This document shows positions 48,152 to 57,173 of a stretch of DNA of 64,000 nucleotides, in pieces. A model generated the notes under the pieces. The model was given only the letters and a program-made list of their open reading frames with translations, was not told where the DNA came from and searched no databases. The translations under genes were made by a program, and so were the position numbers. Position 1 is the first letter of the stretch, and every line of letters begins with the position of its first letter. Source of the DNA: Actinomycetota bacterium (GTDB taxonomy: Bacteria > Actinomycetota > Actinomycetes > Streptosporangiales > Streptosporangiaceae); NCBI GenBank assembly GCA_027313705.1, contig DAHVDE010000075.1, positions 1-64,000 of the forward strand. Direction: 5' to 3'.

Positions 48152-50182
48152 CTAGAGCAGGGCGGGACGTTCCCAGTCCTCACCGAGCACGTGCTCGGCG
48201 AGGAACGCGAAGACCGTCTGGTACCAGACCGCGGCGTCGCCTGGCTTGAGTATCCAGTGGTTTTCTTGCGGGAAGCAGAGGAACTTGACCTGCTTGCCGC
48301 GGGTTGCCAGGTCCGAGTACATGCGCAGCGCCTCGCCGATAGGCACCCGGTAGTCCTTGTCGCCGTGGATGATCAGCACGGGTGTCGTGATCGAGTCGGC
48401 ATGCAGGTGGGGCGAGTTGTCGAGGTAACGCTGCGGCTCGGTCTCCGGCGTGCCGAATTGCCTGCGCCAGTAGAACGGGCCGTCGGTGGTGCCGAATGCC
48501 TGGTCGAGCGCCCAGACCCCGGCGTGGCTGACTATGGCGGAAAAACGGCTGGTGTGACCGGCGATCCAGTTGGCCATGTACCCGCCGAATGAGCCGCCCA
48601 TCACCGCGGTCCTGCTCGCGTCGATCTCAGGCATCGCGGTCACCACGTCGGTGATCATCATCAGGTCGGTGAACGGGTTACCGCCCCAGGAAGCGTAGCC
48701 GCGAGCCATGAAGTCGCGGCCGTACCCGGTCGACAGCGCCGGGTCAGGCAACAGCACCGCGTAGCCGCGGGCCACCATCAGCCAGGGGTTCCACCGCCAG
48801 GACCACTCGTTCCAGCTGCTGTAAGGACCGCCGTGCACCCAGAGCAGCAGCGGAGCCTGGTGAGCCGCCGACGCTCCGTGCGGCAGCGCGAGCCAGCCGC
48901 GTACGGTACTGCCGTCGGCCACGACCGTCGTCACCTCGGTGACCCGGCCAGGCAACTCAAGCGAAGGAGCCGGGCTGGCCAGCCGCACCTGATCGGCTTG
49001 CGGCGTGGTCAGGTCGATCCGCACCGGGGCATGCGGCTCGGTGATCGCCGCGCGCAGCGCGTAGAGCGATTGCCCGTCGGGTGCCGCGCACAGGTTGCTG
49101 TAGGTCGCATCGTCCGTGGTCAGCGCCCTGACCTGTGCCGACTCCAGGCCGACGGAGAAAACAGGGCGGCGGCCATTGTCATCGGCCGTGAAGTAAACCG
49201 TCGCGGAGTCGGCGCTCCAGGCCACTTCTACCGGGCGGCGGTCGAAGTCAGGCAGCAAGTCGCGCGGGGCGGTTGCCTGTCCATCGGCCAGCGGGACGAT
49301 GGACAGGGTGACGTCGCCGCCGCGTGCCACGGTGTCGTGCTCGAACCTGACGGCGGCGACGTACCTGCCGTCGGGCGAGATCACCGGAGCCATGAAGTCA
49401 TGACCAGGGGCAGAAAGGAGCGTCCGGCTTTCCCCGGTCGCGACCTCGAAGGCGACCACCTCGTTGCGCATGACGCCAGGCCCATCGAGGCGCTGCCATC
49501 CGGTGACCGCGAAGCGGCCGTCTGGTGACAGCGCAAACGCCTGGTCATCGAGCGCACGTCCTGGCTCAGGAGTCAGGTCCTTGGCGCCTTCCTCGCCGCC
49601 GGTGCCCGCGAAAAGCCGCAGGCAGTCAGGACCGAGGTCGTCATCCCAGAATCTGACCAGCCCGCCATGGTCATGCAAGATCGCGGTCACGCCTGCGTCC
49701 GCCCTTGCCTTCCTGCGGGCCGCGTCCTGCCCTGCCTGCGTGGTGCCGTCGAACGCGGGCGCGGTGATCAGGAAGGAGCGGGACTCGCGGGCGGTGGCCA
49801 GCCCGGATACGCCGCCGGGCGGCGCGGTGACCAGGAACGCCTCGCCTCCGCCGACCGGAAGCGACCAGAGCCCGGCCTTGTCGGCTGCTTCATCGCCTGG
49901 CTTGGCGGCCGGGTCCTGCCGCAGCGAGACGAAGAGCAGCGAGCCGTCAGGCAAGAACGCGGCCTCGCCCTCGCCCTGCGCCGATCTCGTCAGCCGGCTC
50001 GCTGGCGCGCCGGCGACATCGACCCGCCAGATGCTGCTGACGTACTTCTTACCATCGGGAGCAAGGCTTGCCACGGTCGCCGCCAGCCATAGACCGTCGG
50101 GCGACAACCGCAGCGCCGTCACTCGCGGAATCGCGGCGTAGTCGCTAAATTCCCCGAACGGGGACGCTACAGGCTGTGACAT
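48152..50182 (-). CDS. S9 family peptidase (acylaminoacyl-/prolyl oligopeptidase-like)
   Basis: A 676-residue cytoplasmic serine peptidase with an N-terminal beta-propeller made of WD40/TolB-like blades (TALRLSPDGLWLAATV, SPDGRYVAAVRF, DDQAFALSPDGRFAVTG) and a C-terminal alpha/beta-hydrolase domain. The catalytic Ser531 lies in GGSFGGYM; Asp in IHGDKDYRVP and His in FPQENHWI complete the triad. The oxyanion segment HGGPYSSWNEWSW is typical of S9C. No signal peptide. It is convergent with the flippase gene (35-base gap) and divergent from the polysaccharide operon; its relation to the glycan genes is unclear. Confidence 0.93.
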   Translation of the reverse strand: MSQPVASPFGEFSDYAAIPRVTALRLSPDGLWLAATVASLAPDGKKYVSSIWRVDVAGAPASRLTRSAQGEGEAAFLPDGSLLFVSLRQDPAAKPGDEAADKAGLWSLPVGGGEAFLVTAPPGGVSGLATARESRSFLITAPAFDGTTQAGQDAARRKARADAGVTAILHDHGGLVRFWDDDLGPDCLRLFAGTGGEEGAKDLTPEPGRALDDQAFALSPDGRFAVTGWQRLDGPGVMRNEVVAFEVATGESRTLLSAPGHDFMAPVISPDGRYVAAVRFEHDTVARGGDVTLSIVPLADGQATAPRDLLPDFDRRPVEVAWSADSATVYFTADDNGRRPVFSVGLESAQVRALTTDDATYSNLCAAPDGQSLYALRAAITEPHAPVRIDLTTPQADQVRLASPAPSLELPGRVTEVTTVVADGSTVRGWLALPHGASAAHQAPLLLWVHGGPYSSWNEWSWRWNPWLMVARGYAVLLPDPALSTGYGRDFMARGYASWGGNPFTDLMMITDVVTAMPEIDASRTAVMGGSFGGYMANWIAGHTSRFSAIVSHAGVWALDQAFGTTDGPFYWRRQFGTPETEPQRYLDNSPHLHADSITTPVLIIHGDKDYRVPIGEALRMYSDLATRGKQVKFLCFPQENHWILKPGDAAVWYQTVFAFLAEHVLGEDWERPALL

Positions 50183-50491
50183 TGCATACTCCCATGGTCA
50201 TGCCGCCGAGCTGATGCGGCGAGCTGCACCGCTAGCTATCATGTCAGAATCGCTCGCCTTGCCGGCCGGCGCGATCAGCTGCCCGGCCTAGATCGTGATC
50301 CAAGAACCGGCCGGGAGCAACATGGTCTGCGTTGACGGCTATTTCAGCGGTGCACCTGATATGCGCGCAGCAGCGCCTTGCGCGCTGCTGCGCACTTATG
50401 CTCTAACCCTGAGATCCCCGAAATTACCGAGCTGCATCGGGCAGCGCCCCACCGCGCCCTGCCATTCGCGCAGCGTGAGGAGTTCCTGCGG
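50183..50491. promoter_or_regulatory. Divergent intergenic region and leader of the EPS operon
   Basis: 309 bases between the S9 peptidase (-) and the Wzz-like gene (+). It contains a strong hairpin at 50365-50393 and, close to the start at 50492, a good ribosome site GAGGAG. The frame is open from 50378 but the part before 50492 has no family likeness. No clear promoter boxes were assigned. Confidence 0.5.
50365..50393 (+). promoter_or_regulatory. Perfect 12-bp hairpin in the leader of the EPS operon
   Basis: GCGCAGCAGCGC (50365-50376) and GCGCTGCTGCGC (50382-50393) pair perfectly around the loop CTTGC. It lies about 100 bases before the Wzz-like start and cannot be the terminator of the neighbouring gene, which is transcribed away from it. 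It may be an attenuator, a protein-binding site on RNA or, as a palindrome, an operator on DNA. Confidence 0.5.
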
Positions 50492-52228
50492 ATGACCGCG
50501 CAGCCAGTCGCCGAATATTTCGAGCTCGCCGATTATGCCGGCGTGGTCAGGCGGCGCTCGGCGATGATCGTCGCCTTCGCTCTGGCCGGGCTCGCGCTCG
50601 GAACGGCTTACGCCTACGTGGCGCCGCGCGTCTACACGGCTTCCGTGCTCATCCAGGTGAACGCGCTGCCGACGAACGCCAACGCGCTCGGCGGCCGTAC
50701 CGGCGGCCCGGTCAACATGGACAACGAAGGCCAGATAGTCCAGTCGGCCACCGTGGCCACGATCGCGCAGTCCAAGCTGCGCATATCACTGCCGGTCACC
50801 ACCCTGCTCAATGACATTCACGTCGCGGTGCCGCCGAACACCACCTTCCTTCAGGTCAGCTGCGACATGGGCAGCGCCCGCCTGGCTGAACGCTGCGCCA
50901 ACGCCTTCGGGCGCGCGTACCTGTACAACAGGCGGCTCACCGCTCTCGGGGTCATCACCTCCGGCATCAGGCAGCTCCAAGACCAGGCTACGGCGCTCGA
51001 GGCCAGCGTCGAGCAACTGCACGCCAAGCTCGGCAAGGGCGGGCTCAAGTCAGGTTCCGCCGCGCGCGGAATCGCCGAGCTCGAGTTAAGCGCCAGGCTA
51101 TCCAGGCTGAACACGATCCAGACCAGGATCAGCGCGGTGACACCGCTCGTGGCCAGCCTGACCGGCAAGAACAATTTCGTCGGCCAGATCGTCACGCCCG
51201 CGGTCGCGCCCGCCAATCCGGTCAGCCCGAAGAAGAAACTGCTGCTGCCGAGCGGGCTGACGGCAGGACTGGTCGTCGGGCTGATCTTCGCGTTCATCTG
51301 GGATTGGCGCAGGCCAAGGATCTACGCCGTCCGTGACGTGCGACGCCGGATCAGCGGGCCCGCCGTCTTCAGCCTGCTCGACATCAAGAACGAAGCGCAG
51401 GCCGTTTTCCCGCCGCCCAGGTCACGTACCGGCCAGGTCTACAGCGAGCTCGCTGCGCTCGCAGGGATCTCGCTTGGCGACGGCCATCACGTGCTGCTGG
51501 TGACCGGGACCTCACCTGCCGCAGGCAACGGCGCGGCCGCTGCGAACCTGGCGAGCGCGCTGGCCAGGACCCGCGGCGAGACCATGCTGATCTGCGCTGA
51601 CCCGAACGCCATGACGGTGCCAGGGTTGCTGGGCAACGGCGGCGGTCGCGGTTTAGCCGAGGTGCTGGCCGGCACGGCGACGGTAGGTGAGGTGGCCAGG
51701 CGCAGTTCGGGACTGCCGCGACTGCGGGTGCTTACCCCTGGCAATCACGCCGCGGGCACCGTCTATGACATGCGGCTTGACAAGGTGAGCGCTCTGATGC
51801 AGTACCTGCGCAGGGAAGTCAGGTACGTCGTCATCGACGTACCTCCGCCAGGCACCGACACCTGTCCTTTCAGCCTGGTCGAGTTCGCGGACGGCGCGAT
51901 CGTGGTCATCCGGGCACGCGTCTCGCGTCCCGACGACCTCACCGACTGCACGGAACGGCTTGAGCGGATGCGGACGAAGGTGCTCGCGGCCATCGTGCTG
52001 CCGCCAGGAGCCGCGACCGGCCGCAGCCGCGGTATCGGCCCTGGCGCCAGTTCACCTTCGATCCAGCCTGGCCGGCGTGAGGACTACTACCCGGTCAAGG
52101 AGCAGCCGGCCGGCACCTCTGGCCTCAGCGGCGCGTGGCGGCCGAGAACGGCCAGCGAGAACTGGCCGCTGCGCGGCAGCGGCCAGGACGAGGAGCCCGG
52201 CGTTTCTGATCCCCTGATGGGCGGCTAG
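50492..52228 (+). CDS. Wzz-type polysaccharide co-polymerase fused to a degenerate BY-kinase-like domain
   Basis: From ATG 50492 (GAGGAG upstream) 578 residues. Two membrane helices (about 26-46, MIVAFALAGLALGTAYAYVA, and about 252-272, GLTAGLVVGLIFAFIWDW) flank an extracytoplasmic coiled region (QLQDQATALEASVEQLHAKL), the Wzz/chain-length layout. The cytoplasmic C-terminal part is CpsD/Wzc-like with VTGTSPAAGNGAAAANLASA, but where a P-loop should have GKS/T it reads GNGAAA (345-350), and no C-terminal Tyr cluster is seen, so ATP binding and autokinase activity are doubtful. The Walker A' equivalent still reads MLICADPN and VVIDVPPPG. It heads an operon with polymerase and flippase and should set chain length. 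Confidence 0.82.
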   Translation: MTAQPVAEYFELADYAGVVRRRSAMIVAFALAGLALGTAYAYVAPRVYTASVLIQVNALPTNANALGGRTGGPVNMDNEGQIVQSATVATIAQSKLRISLPVTTLLNDIHVAVPPNTTFLQVSCDMGSARLAERCANAFGRAYLYNRRLTALGVITSGIRQLQDQATALEASVEQLHAKLGKGGLKSGSAARGIAELELSARLSRLNTIQTRISAVTPLVASLTGKNNFVGQIVTPAVAPANPVSPKKKLLLPSGLTAGLVVGLIFAFIWDWRRPRIYAVRDVRRRISGPAVFSLLDIKNEAQAVFPPPRSRTGQVYSELAALAGISLGDGHHVLLVTGTSPAAGNGAAAANLASALARTRGETMLICADPNAMTVPGLLGNGGGRGLAEVLAGTATVGEVARRSSGLPRLRVLTPGNHAAGTVYDMRLDKVSALMQYLRREVRYVVIDVPPPGTDTCPFSLVEFADGAIVVIRARVSRPDDLTDCTERLERMRTKVLAAIVLPPGAATGRSRGIGPGASSPSIQPGRREDYYPVKEQPAGTSGLSGAWRPRTASENWPLRGSGQDEEPGVSDPLMGG

Positions 52229-52230
52229 TC

Positions 52231-53616
52231 ATGCCTCCGGGCTCGGTCACGAGCTTTACCGCCCGCCATCCTGCCTGGCCGCTCACGGCCCTGCTTGTCG
52301 GGTACCCGGTCTGGTGGGCGCTCGGCCTCGCCGACTTCAGCTGGATAATCCTGGCCGTTCCGATGGTCGCCCAACTGCTTGCCTGGCACCTTAGCGGACA
52401 GCGGCGGCTGGCTGTGCCGCCAGGCTTCGGCTGGTGGCTGCTCTTCCTCATCGTGGCAGGCGTCGGCATAGCCGCCATCGGCGTCACCGCTCCTGGCACG
52501 GTCACGAGCCCGGTGTCGCACCGGGTGCTCTCCTACCTCAACCGGTCGTCGGACTACTTAGCTGTGACCGTGTTCCTGCTCTACGCGGGCAACCTCACCG
52601 AGCAGGAACTGAGCAAGCGCCGATTCGCCTGGATGCTCGGCCTGGTCGGCGCCTACGCCGTGGCTGGCGGCCTAGCCGGCCTGGTCATGCCGCACCTGCA
52701 TTTCAACTCGCCGCTGATGTACCTGCTGCCGCACAGCGTCAGGGCCAACCCCTACATCCAGGCTTCCATGCAACCAGGCCTGGCGCAGGTGCAGAACGTG
52801 CTCGGCAGCGCGGGAGGGCGGCCCAAGGCGCCTTTCGACTACACCAACACCTGGGGTGATTGCCTGACCATCTTGCTGCCTTACTTGTTCGCTGGCTGGT
52901 GGGACGGCTGGCCAGGGCGGTTCGGCGCGCGGCTGAGCCTGCGGCGGCAGCGGCTTGCCTTGCTGGCGACGGCGGGAATCGCGACGATACCGCTGCTTTA
53001 CTCGCTCAATCGAGGTGCCTGGATAGGGGCCGCGCTCTCCGTCGGCTACCTCGCGGTCAGATTCGCGCTCAAGGGCAGGACCGCGCTGCTGGCCGGCCTG
53101 GCCACGCTCGTCACGATCGGTGCACTCCTGGTCGTCGTGACCCCGCTCGGCAGCGTTTTCGCCAGCAGGCTGCAACACGGCCGTAGTAACAACCTGCGGG
53201 CCAACCTGTCTTCGCTTGCCGTCACCGATGCCCTCGACTCGCCGCTCATCGGATTCGGTGACACCAGGCAAGAGCGCGGCAGCCCGAACTCGATCGCGAT
53301 CGGCCCTTCCCTCAAGTGCCCGACCTGCGGCCAGCTTGAGGTTGGCAGCACCGGCCAGCTATGGCTTCTCCTAGTCTGTGACGGGTTCCTTGGCACCGCC
53401 TTTTACCTGATCTTCTTCGGCTACGGAGCGTGGTATTACCGGCACGGCCAAGGCAAGGAGGCGGTCGCCGGGGTGCTGGTGATCGGACTGTCGTTCGTGT
53501 ACATGTTCACCTACGACGCGGCGGGCGCACCGCTCGGCTTCACCATGCTGGCGTACGGGCTGATGTGGAAAGGCAGCCGGTCGCGGCGCGAGCTGACAGT
53601 CACCGCTACTCCATGA
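52231..53616 (+). CDS. Wzy-like polysaccharide polymerase / O-antigen ligase family membrane protein
   Basis: A 461-residue polytopic membrane protein (10-12 helices) of the O-antigen ligase/polymerase superfamily. The large periplasmic loop in the middle (LNRGAWIGAALSVGYLAVRF preceded by LLPYLFAGWWDG) has the R-G-x-W region seen in these proteins, and a second loop GFGDTRQERGSPNSIAIG follows before LLLVCDGFLGTAFYLIFFGY. It would polymerise lipid-linked repeat units outside the membrane. ATG 52231 is two bases after the Wzz-like stop. Confidence 0.85.
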   Translation: MPPGSVTSFTARHPAWPLTALLVGYPVWWALGLADFSWIILAVPMVAQLLAWHLSGQRRLAVPPGFGWWLLFLIVAGVGIAAIGVTAPGTVTSPVSHRVLSYLNRSSDYLAVTVFLLYAGNLTEQELSKRRFAWMLGLVGAYAVAGGLAGLVMPHLHFNSPLMYLLPHSVRANPYIQASMQPGLAQVQNVLGSAGGRPKAPFDYTNTWGDCLTILLPYLFAGWWDGWPGRFGARLSLRRQRLALLATAGIATIPLLYSLNRGAWIGAALSVGYLAVRFALKGRTALLAGLATLVTIGALLVVVTPLGSVFASRLQHGRSNNLRANLSSLAVTDALDSPLIGFGDTRQERGSPNSIAIGPSLKCPTCGQLEVGSTGQLWLLLVCDGFLGTAFYLIFFGYGAWYYRHGQGKEAVAGVLVIGLSFVYMFTYDAAGAPLGFTMLAYGLMWKGSRSRRELTVTATP

Positions 53617-53623
53617 GCGCGGC

Positions 53624-55210
53624 ATGACCGGCCAGGCAAGCGCACGGACCAGCTCGCGACCCGCTGAGGTGGGCCGGGCCGGGCTGGCCAGGGTGGCCAG
53701 GGGCGGCGCGCTTAACCTTGCGGGCGCGCTCGTCTCCGCGATCGCCAGCCTGGGCCTGACCGTGATCGTTACGCACAGCTTTTCCCGGCCGGTGGCCGGC
53801 GCGTTCTTCGTTGCCACCTCACTTTTCCTGATCGTCGAGGCGGCCGCCAGCCTCGGCGCATGTAACGGCGCGATCTACTTCATCGCCAGGTTCCGTGCCT
53901 TACGGGCAGAACGCAGGATCCCTGCGATCATGCGGGCGGCGATCGTGCCGGTGCTTGTCTCTTCGGTGATCGGCGCGACCGCGGTCGCCGTCTTCGCCCG
54001 TCCGCTGGCCGGGCTGCTGCTCGACGGCCGGACCGCACAGGGAGCCGGCCAGGCGGCGGTCGCGGCGCAGCTGCGAGTACTGGCGATCGCGCTGCCTTTC
54101 GCGGCGCTGACCGATACCTTGCTAGGCGCCGCGCGCGGCTATCACAAGATGCGGCCGACGGTGCTGGTCGACCGGATCGGTCGTTCTGGCCTGCAAATGC
54201 TCGGCGTGCTTGCAGCGGCGTTCGCGGCAAGCGCGGTTCTGCTAGCACCAGCCTGGGCGATTCCCTATGCGGTGGCCAGCGTCGTCGCTGCCTTCTGGCT
54301 GCGCCGGATCATGAAAACGGACCAGCATCTGGTCAGCCTGCGGGACGGCGAGGACCGGGCCGGGCGACGGCACCGGCCAGATCCCGGCAAGCCGGACGCC
54401 AGTGGCTTCTGGCGGTTCACCGGTCCGCGATCGCTCGCCAGCATCGCCCAGATCGTCATACAGCGCCTGGACATCGTGCTGGTCGGCATCATGAGAGGTC
54501 CCGTCGACGCGGCCATATACACCGCGGCGACCAGGTTCTTAGTCGCCGGGCAGCTAGCCAACGCGGCGATCAGCATGGCGGCGCAGCCGCAGTTCACGCG
54601 GCTGTTCGCGGTCGGCGACCTGGCAGGCGCCAAGTCCGTCTACCGTGCGACCACGACCTGGCTGATCTTGGCGACCTGGCCGATTTACCTGCTTGCGGCG
54701 ATTTTCGGGCCAGGCGTGCTGGGCATTTTCGGTCGTTCCTACCGCGCTGGCGGCGCCGTCATGCTGATTCTGGCCCTGACCATGCTGCTGGCCACCGCGT
54801 GCGGGCAGGTTGACCTGGTGCTCATCACCTTCGGGCGGAGCAGCTTGAGCCTGGTGAACGGGCTGCTCGCGATGGTCGCCAATATCGGCGTGGACCTGGC
54901 TCTGATACCGAAGTTCGGCATCACTGGCGCCGCCGTCGGCTGGGCCGCCGCGATCGCGATCTCGAACCTGGTGCCGCTCGTGCAGGTCGCGGTCGCGGCG
55001 CGGGTTCATCCGTTCGGGCCTGGCACACTGACGGCCTGCCTGCTGACCACGGTCAGCTTCGCGGTCGTGCCCCTGGCGGCAAGAGGCCTCGCCGGTGACT
55101 CCGGCCTGCTGTCGGCGGCTGCCGTGCTCACCGGCGGCACAATCATGGCAGCCGGCCTGCTCTGGCTGCGCGGGCCGCTCAGGCTAGACCAGCGCATGCG
55201 GATGAAATGA
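53624..55210 (+). CDS. Polysaccharide flippase (Wzx/MurJ-like, MOP superfamily)
   Basis: A 528-residue multi-helix protein. Starts with a 25-residue polar segment, then GGALNLAGALVSAIASLGLTV and the family phrase SFSRPVAGAFFVATSLFLI. The second half begins with FWRFTGPRSLASIAQIVIQRLD, like other Wzx proteins where the second repeat follows a cytoplasmic loop. It would transfer the undecaprenyl-linked repeat unit across the membrane for the polymerase encoded just before (7-base gap). Confidence 0.88.
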   Translation: MTGQASARTSSRPAEVGRAGLARVARGGALNLAGALVSAIASLGLTVIVTHSFSRPVAGAFFVATSLFLIVEAAASLGACNGAIYFIARFRALRAERRIPAIMRAAIVPVLVSSVIGATAVAVFARPLAGLLLDGRTAQGAGQAAVAAQLRVLAIALPFAALTDTLLGAARGYHKMRPTVLVDRIGRSGLQMLGVLAAAFAASAVLLAPAWAIPYAVASVVAAFWLRRIMKTDQHLVSLRDGEDRAGRRHRPDPGKPDASGFWRFTGPRSLASIAQIVIQRLDIVLVGIMRGPVDAAIYTAATRFLVAGQLANAAISMAAQPQFTRLFAVGDLAGAKSVYRATTTWLILATWPIYLLAAIFGPGVLGIFGRSYRAGGAVMLILALTMLLATACGQVDLVLITFGRSSLSLVNGLLAMVANIGVDLALIPKFGITGAAVGWAAAIAISNLVPLVQVAVAARVHPFGPGTLTACLLTTVSFAVVPLAARGLAGDSGLLSAAAVLTGGTIMAAGLLWLRGPLRLDQRMRMK

Positions 55211-55275
55211 GCTGGACACGCAATGATCACGGCGCGCGGGATATAGTCCTGCGAGCACCAAGGAGGTGAATAGCG

Positions 55276-56157
55276 TTGCACAGGTACCTGGTCGCCCTGA
55301 TCTGGCCAGCGGGCATGGCCTTGATCGTGGCAGCAGGGTTCGTGCTGGTCAGGAGAACCCCGCGAGGCATCGCGGTCAGCTCGCCGCTGGCCAGCGGGCA
55401 CCGCCGCAAGGCCGGGGAAACCAGGGCGGGCCTGACCGAGGTGATAAGGGACTCGGCCAGGCTGGTCACGATCGCGGCGTTAGGTTCGCTCGCCGTCTTC
55501 TGCCTTACCTGCGCGCTCGGAGTTCCCGTCGTGAACCATGGCCTGGCCATCGACCGGCCAGTCTTCCACTGGATGCAGTCGCACCAGGTGCACGCACTGG
55601 CCGCCCTGATGAATCGGCTGACCAAGATCGGCGACACCTGGACGACCTGGGGCGCGGCGGCCGCCGCCGCCGTCTGCCTGGCGGTGACCTGGCGTTCCAA
55701 GCGCTGGCTGCCCCCCGTCGCGCTGGGCTTCATGATCTTCAGCGACCACTACACGACCCTCGCGCTGCGGCACGTGTTCCACCGGCCCGGCCCGCCGACC
55801 AGTCCGCTGGGGACTTACCCTTCCGGCGGCGACGACCGGGTGATCTTGTTCTACGGCCTGATCGCCTACTTGCTCTGGCGCGAGTTCAGCGGCGAGCGCC
55901 GGATGGCGATCGCCGCGGGCACCGCCGTCGCGGCGCTCGGCTTCGACGAGGCGTACAGCAGGGTGTACCTATCCCTGCACTGGTTTACCGACGCGGTCAG
56001 CGGCCTGCTCTACGGGTTCTTGCTGCTCGTCGCCTTCATCGTGGCCGTCAGGCTGGTAGCGGGACCGCCCGCGGTGCCCAAGGCCGCCCTAGGCGTCCCT
56101 GACCAGCATGATCAGCTTATGGATGACCGGCCGGCCGGCACGGGACCGCGACGGTGA
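55276..56157 (+). CDS. PAP2-superfamily membrane protein with altered phosphatase motifs
   Basis: A 293-residue membrane protein starting at TTG 55276, where a perfect AGGAGGTGA ribosome site decides the start. Six helices are predicted. Motif 3 of PAP2 phosphatases is intact (SRVYLSLHWFTD, SR-x5-H-x3-D), but motif 1 reads R-x6-GP (RHVFHRPGP) instead of K-x6-RP, and motif 2 reads PSGG instead of PSGH, so the catalytic acid/base His of motif 2 is missing. A subset of actinobacterial homologues is thought to share PSGG. It may dephosphorylate undecaprenyl diphosphate or have a non-catalytic role. It overlaps the following gene by four bases. Confidence 0.82.
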   Translation: MHRYLVALIWPAGMALIVAAGFVLVRRTPRGIAVSSPLASGHRRKAGETRAGLTEVIRDSARLVTIAALGSLAVFCLTCALGVPVVNHGLAIDRPVFHWMQSHQVHALAALMNRLTKIGDTWTTWGAAAAAAVCLAVTWRSKRWLPPVALGFMIFSDHYTTLALRHVFHRPGPPTSPLGTYPSGGDDRVILFYGLIAYLLWREFSGERRMAIAAGTAVAALGFDEAYSRVYLSLHWFTDAVSGLLYGFLLLVAFIVAVRLVAGPPAVPKAALGVPDQHDQLMDDRPAGTGPRR

Positions 56158-57173
56158 GGGTTACCCGCCGGATGGCAATCACCGGGCTCACGGTGGCCGT
56201 GGTCGCTGTCGGCGTACCTGTCTGCCTTAGCCTCACGGCCGCCAGGCATCGCGACGAGCAAAAGCAGGTGCCACGATCCCCTGACTCCTCGGCCGCCGCA
56301 CCGTCACTGGCTTACTCGCTCGTGCCCAGGTCAGGTGCCTACCTTGGGGCTTACATCCAGCCGAAGTCCGATACCTCACCCGATCAGCTCGCCGCCGTCG
56401 ACGCCTTCCAGCACAGCATCGGCAGATCGCTCATGCTGGTGCACGTCTACCACCCCTGGGATCAGCCGTTCCCCAGCCAGGCCGACCGGCGGTTCGTTCG
56501 TGACGGCAAGGTGCTGCTGATCACCTGGGGCGGCACTCCGGACACCGAGAAGATCATCGCCGGACGTTACGACAATCTGATCAGGCAGCGCGCGGAGGCG
56601 GTCAAGACGTTGCACCGGCCGATCCTGCTTGAGTTCAGGCACGAGATGGACCGGCCGAACCTCCAGTGGGCGATCCACGGCCCGAAGAACTACATCAAGG
56701 CCTGGGACCACATCAGGGCGATCTTCCAGACGGCCGGTGCCGCCAACGTGGGCTGGGTATGGTGCCCGACCGGCTACGGCTTCCTCGTCGGCCGGGCGCA
56801 GGCGTTCTACCCTGGCAGCAAGGAGGTCGACTGGGTCTGCGCCGACGTGTACCCGATCGTTCCCGGTCAGTCGCTCAGACAGGCCGCCCTGCCGTTCATG
56901 CGCTGGGCCGCACATACCCGCAAGCCCGTCATCATCGGCGAATTCGCCAGCAACGACTCGCCGCGGGCATGGCCGGCCTTTCTCGCCGCGGCGGGCAGGT
57001 TCGCCGAGCACAACCGGCAAATCAAGGCCATTGCCTACTTCGATGCCAACGGCAGCGACAGCAACGGCAAGCCGTTCAGGTACTGGCTCGGCAGCCACGC
57101 AAAGGCGATAGCCGCCTTCGCGCACCTGGCCAGGATGCGTTACTTCGAGCCCGCGGCGCCCTGGAGTTCATGA
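56154..57173 (+). CDS. Exported glycoside hydrolase, GH26-like
   Basis: A 339-residue product from GTG 56154 with an N-terminal hydrophobic signal or anchor (MAITGLTVAVVAVGVPVCLSL). The TIM-barrel shows the GH26 acid/base Glu164 in FRHEMD and the nucleophile Glu263 in IIGEFAS; WVWCPTGYGF and VDWVCADVYP mark intermediate strands. GH26 members are mainly beta-mannanases; in polysaccharide operons such enzymes can trim or release the product. Translationally coupled on both sides (GTGA overlap before, ATGA overlap after). Confidence 0.83.
   Translation: MRVTRRMAITGLTVAVVAVGVPVCLSLTAARHRDEQKQVPRSPDSSAAAPSLAYSLVPRSGAYLGAYIQPKSDTSPDQLAAVDAFQHSIGRSLMLVHVYHPWDQPFPSQADRRFVRDGKVLLITWGGTPDTEKIIAGRYDNLIRQRAEAVKTLHRPILLEFRHEMDRPNLQWAIHGPKNYIKAWDHIRAIFQTAGAANVGWVWCPTGYGFLVGRAQAFYPGSKEVDWVCADVYPIVPGQSLRQAALPFMRWAAHTRKPVIIGEFASNDSPRAWPAFLAAAGRFAEHNRQIKAIAYFDANGSDSNGKPFRYWLGSHAKAIAAFAHLARMRYFEPAAPWSS

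Noticed and set aside
56666-57169. N-terminal extension of the APH-fold kinase
   Set aside because: The extension lies in another frame of the GH26-like gene; ATG 57170 with the ATGA overlap is the natural start.
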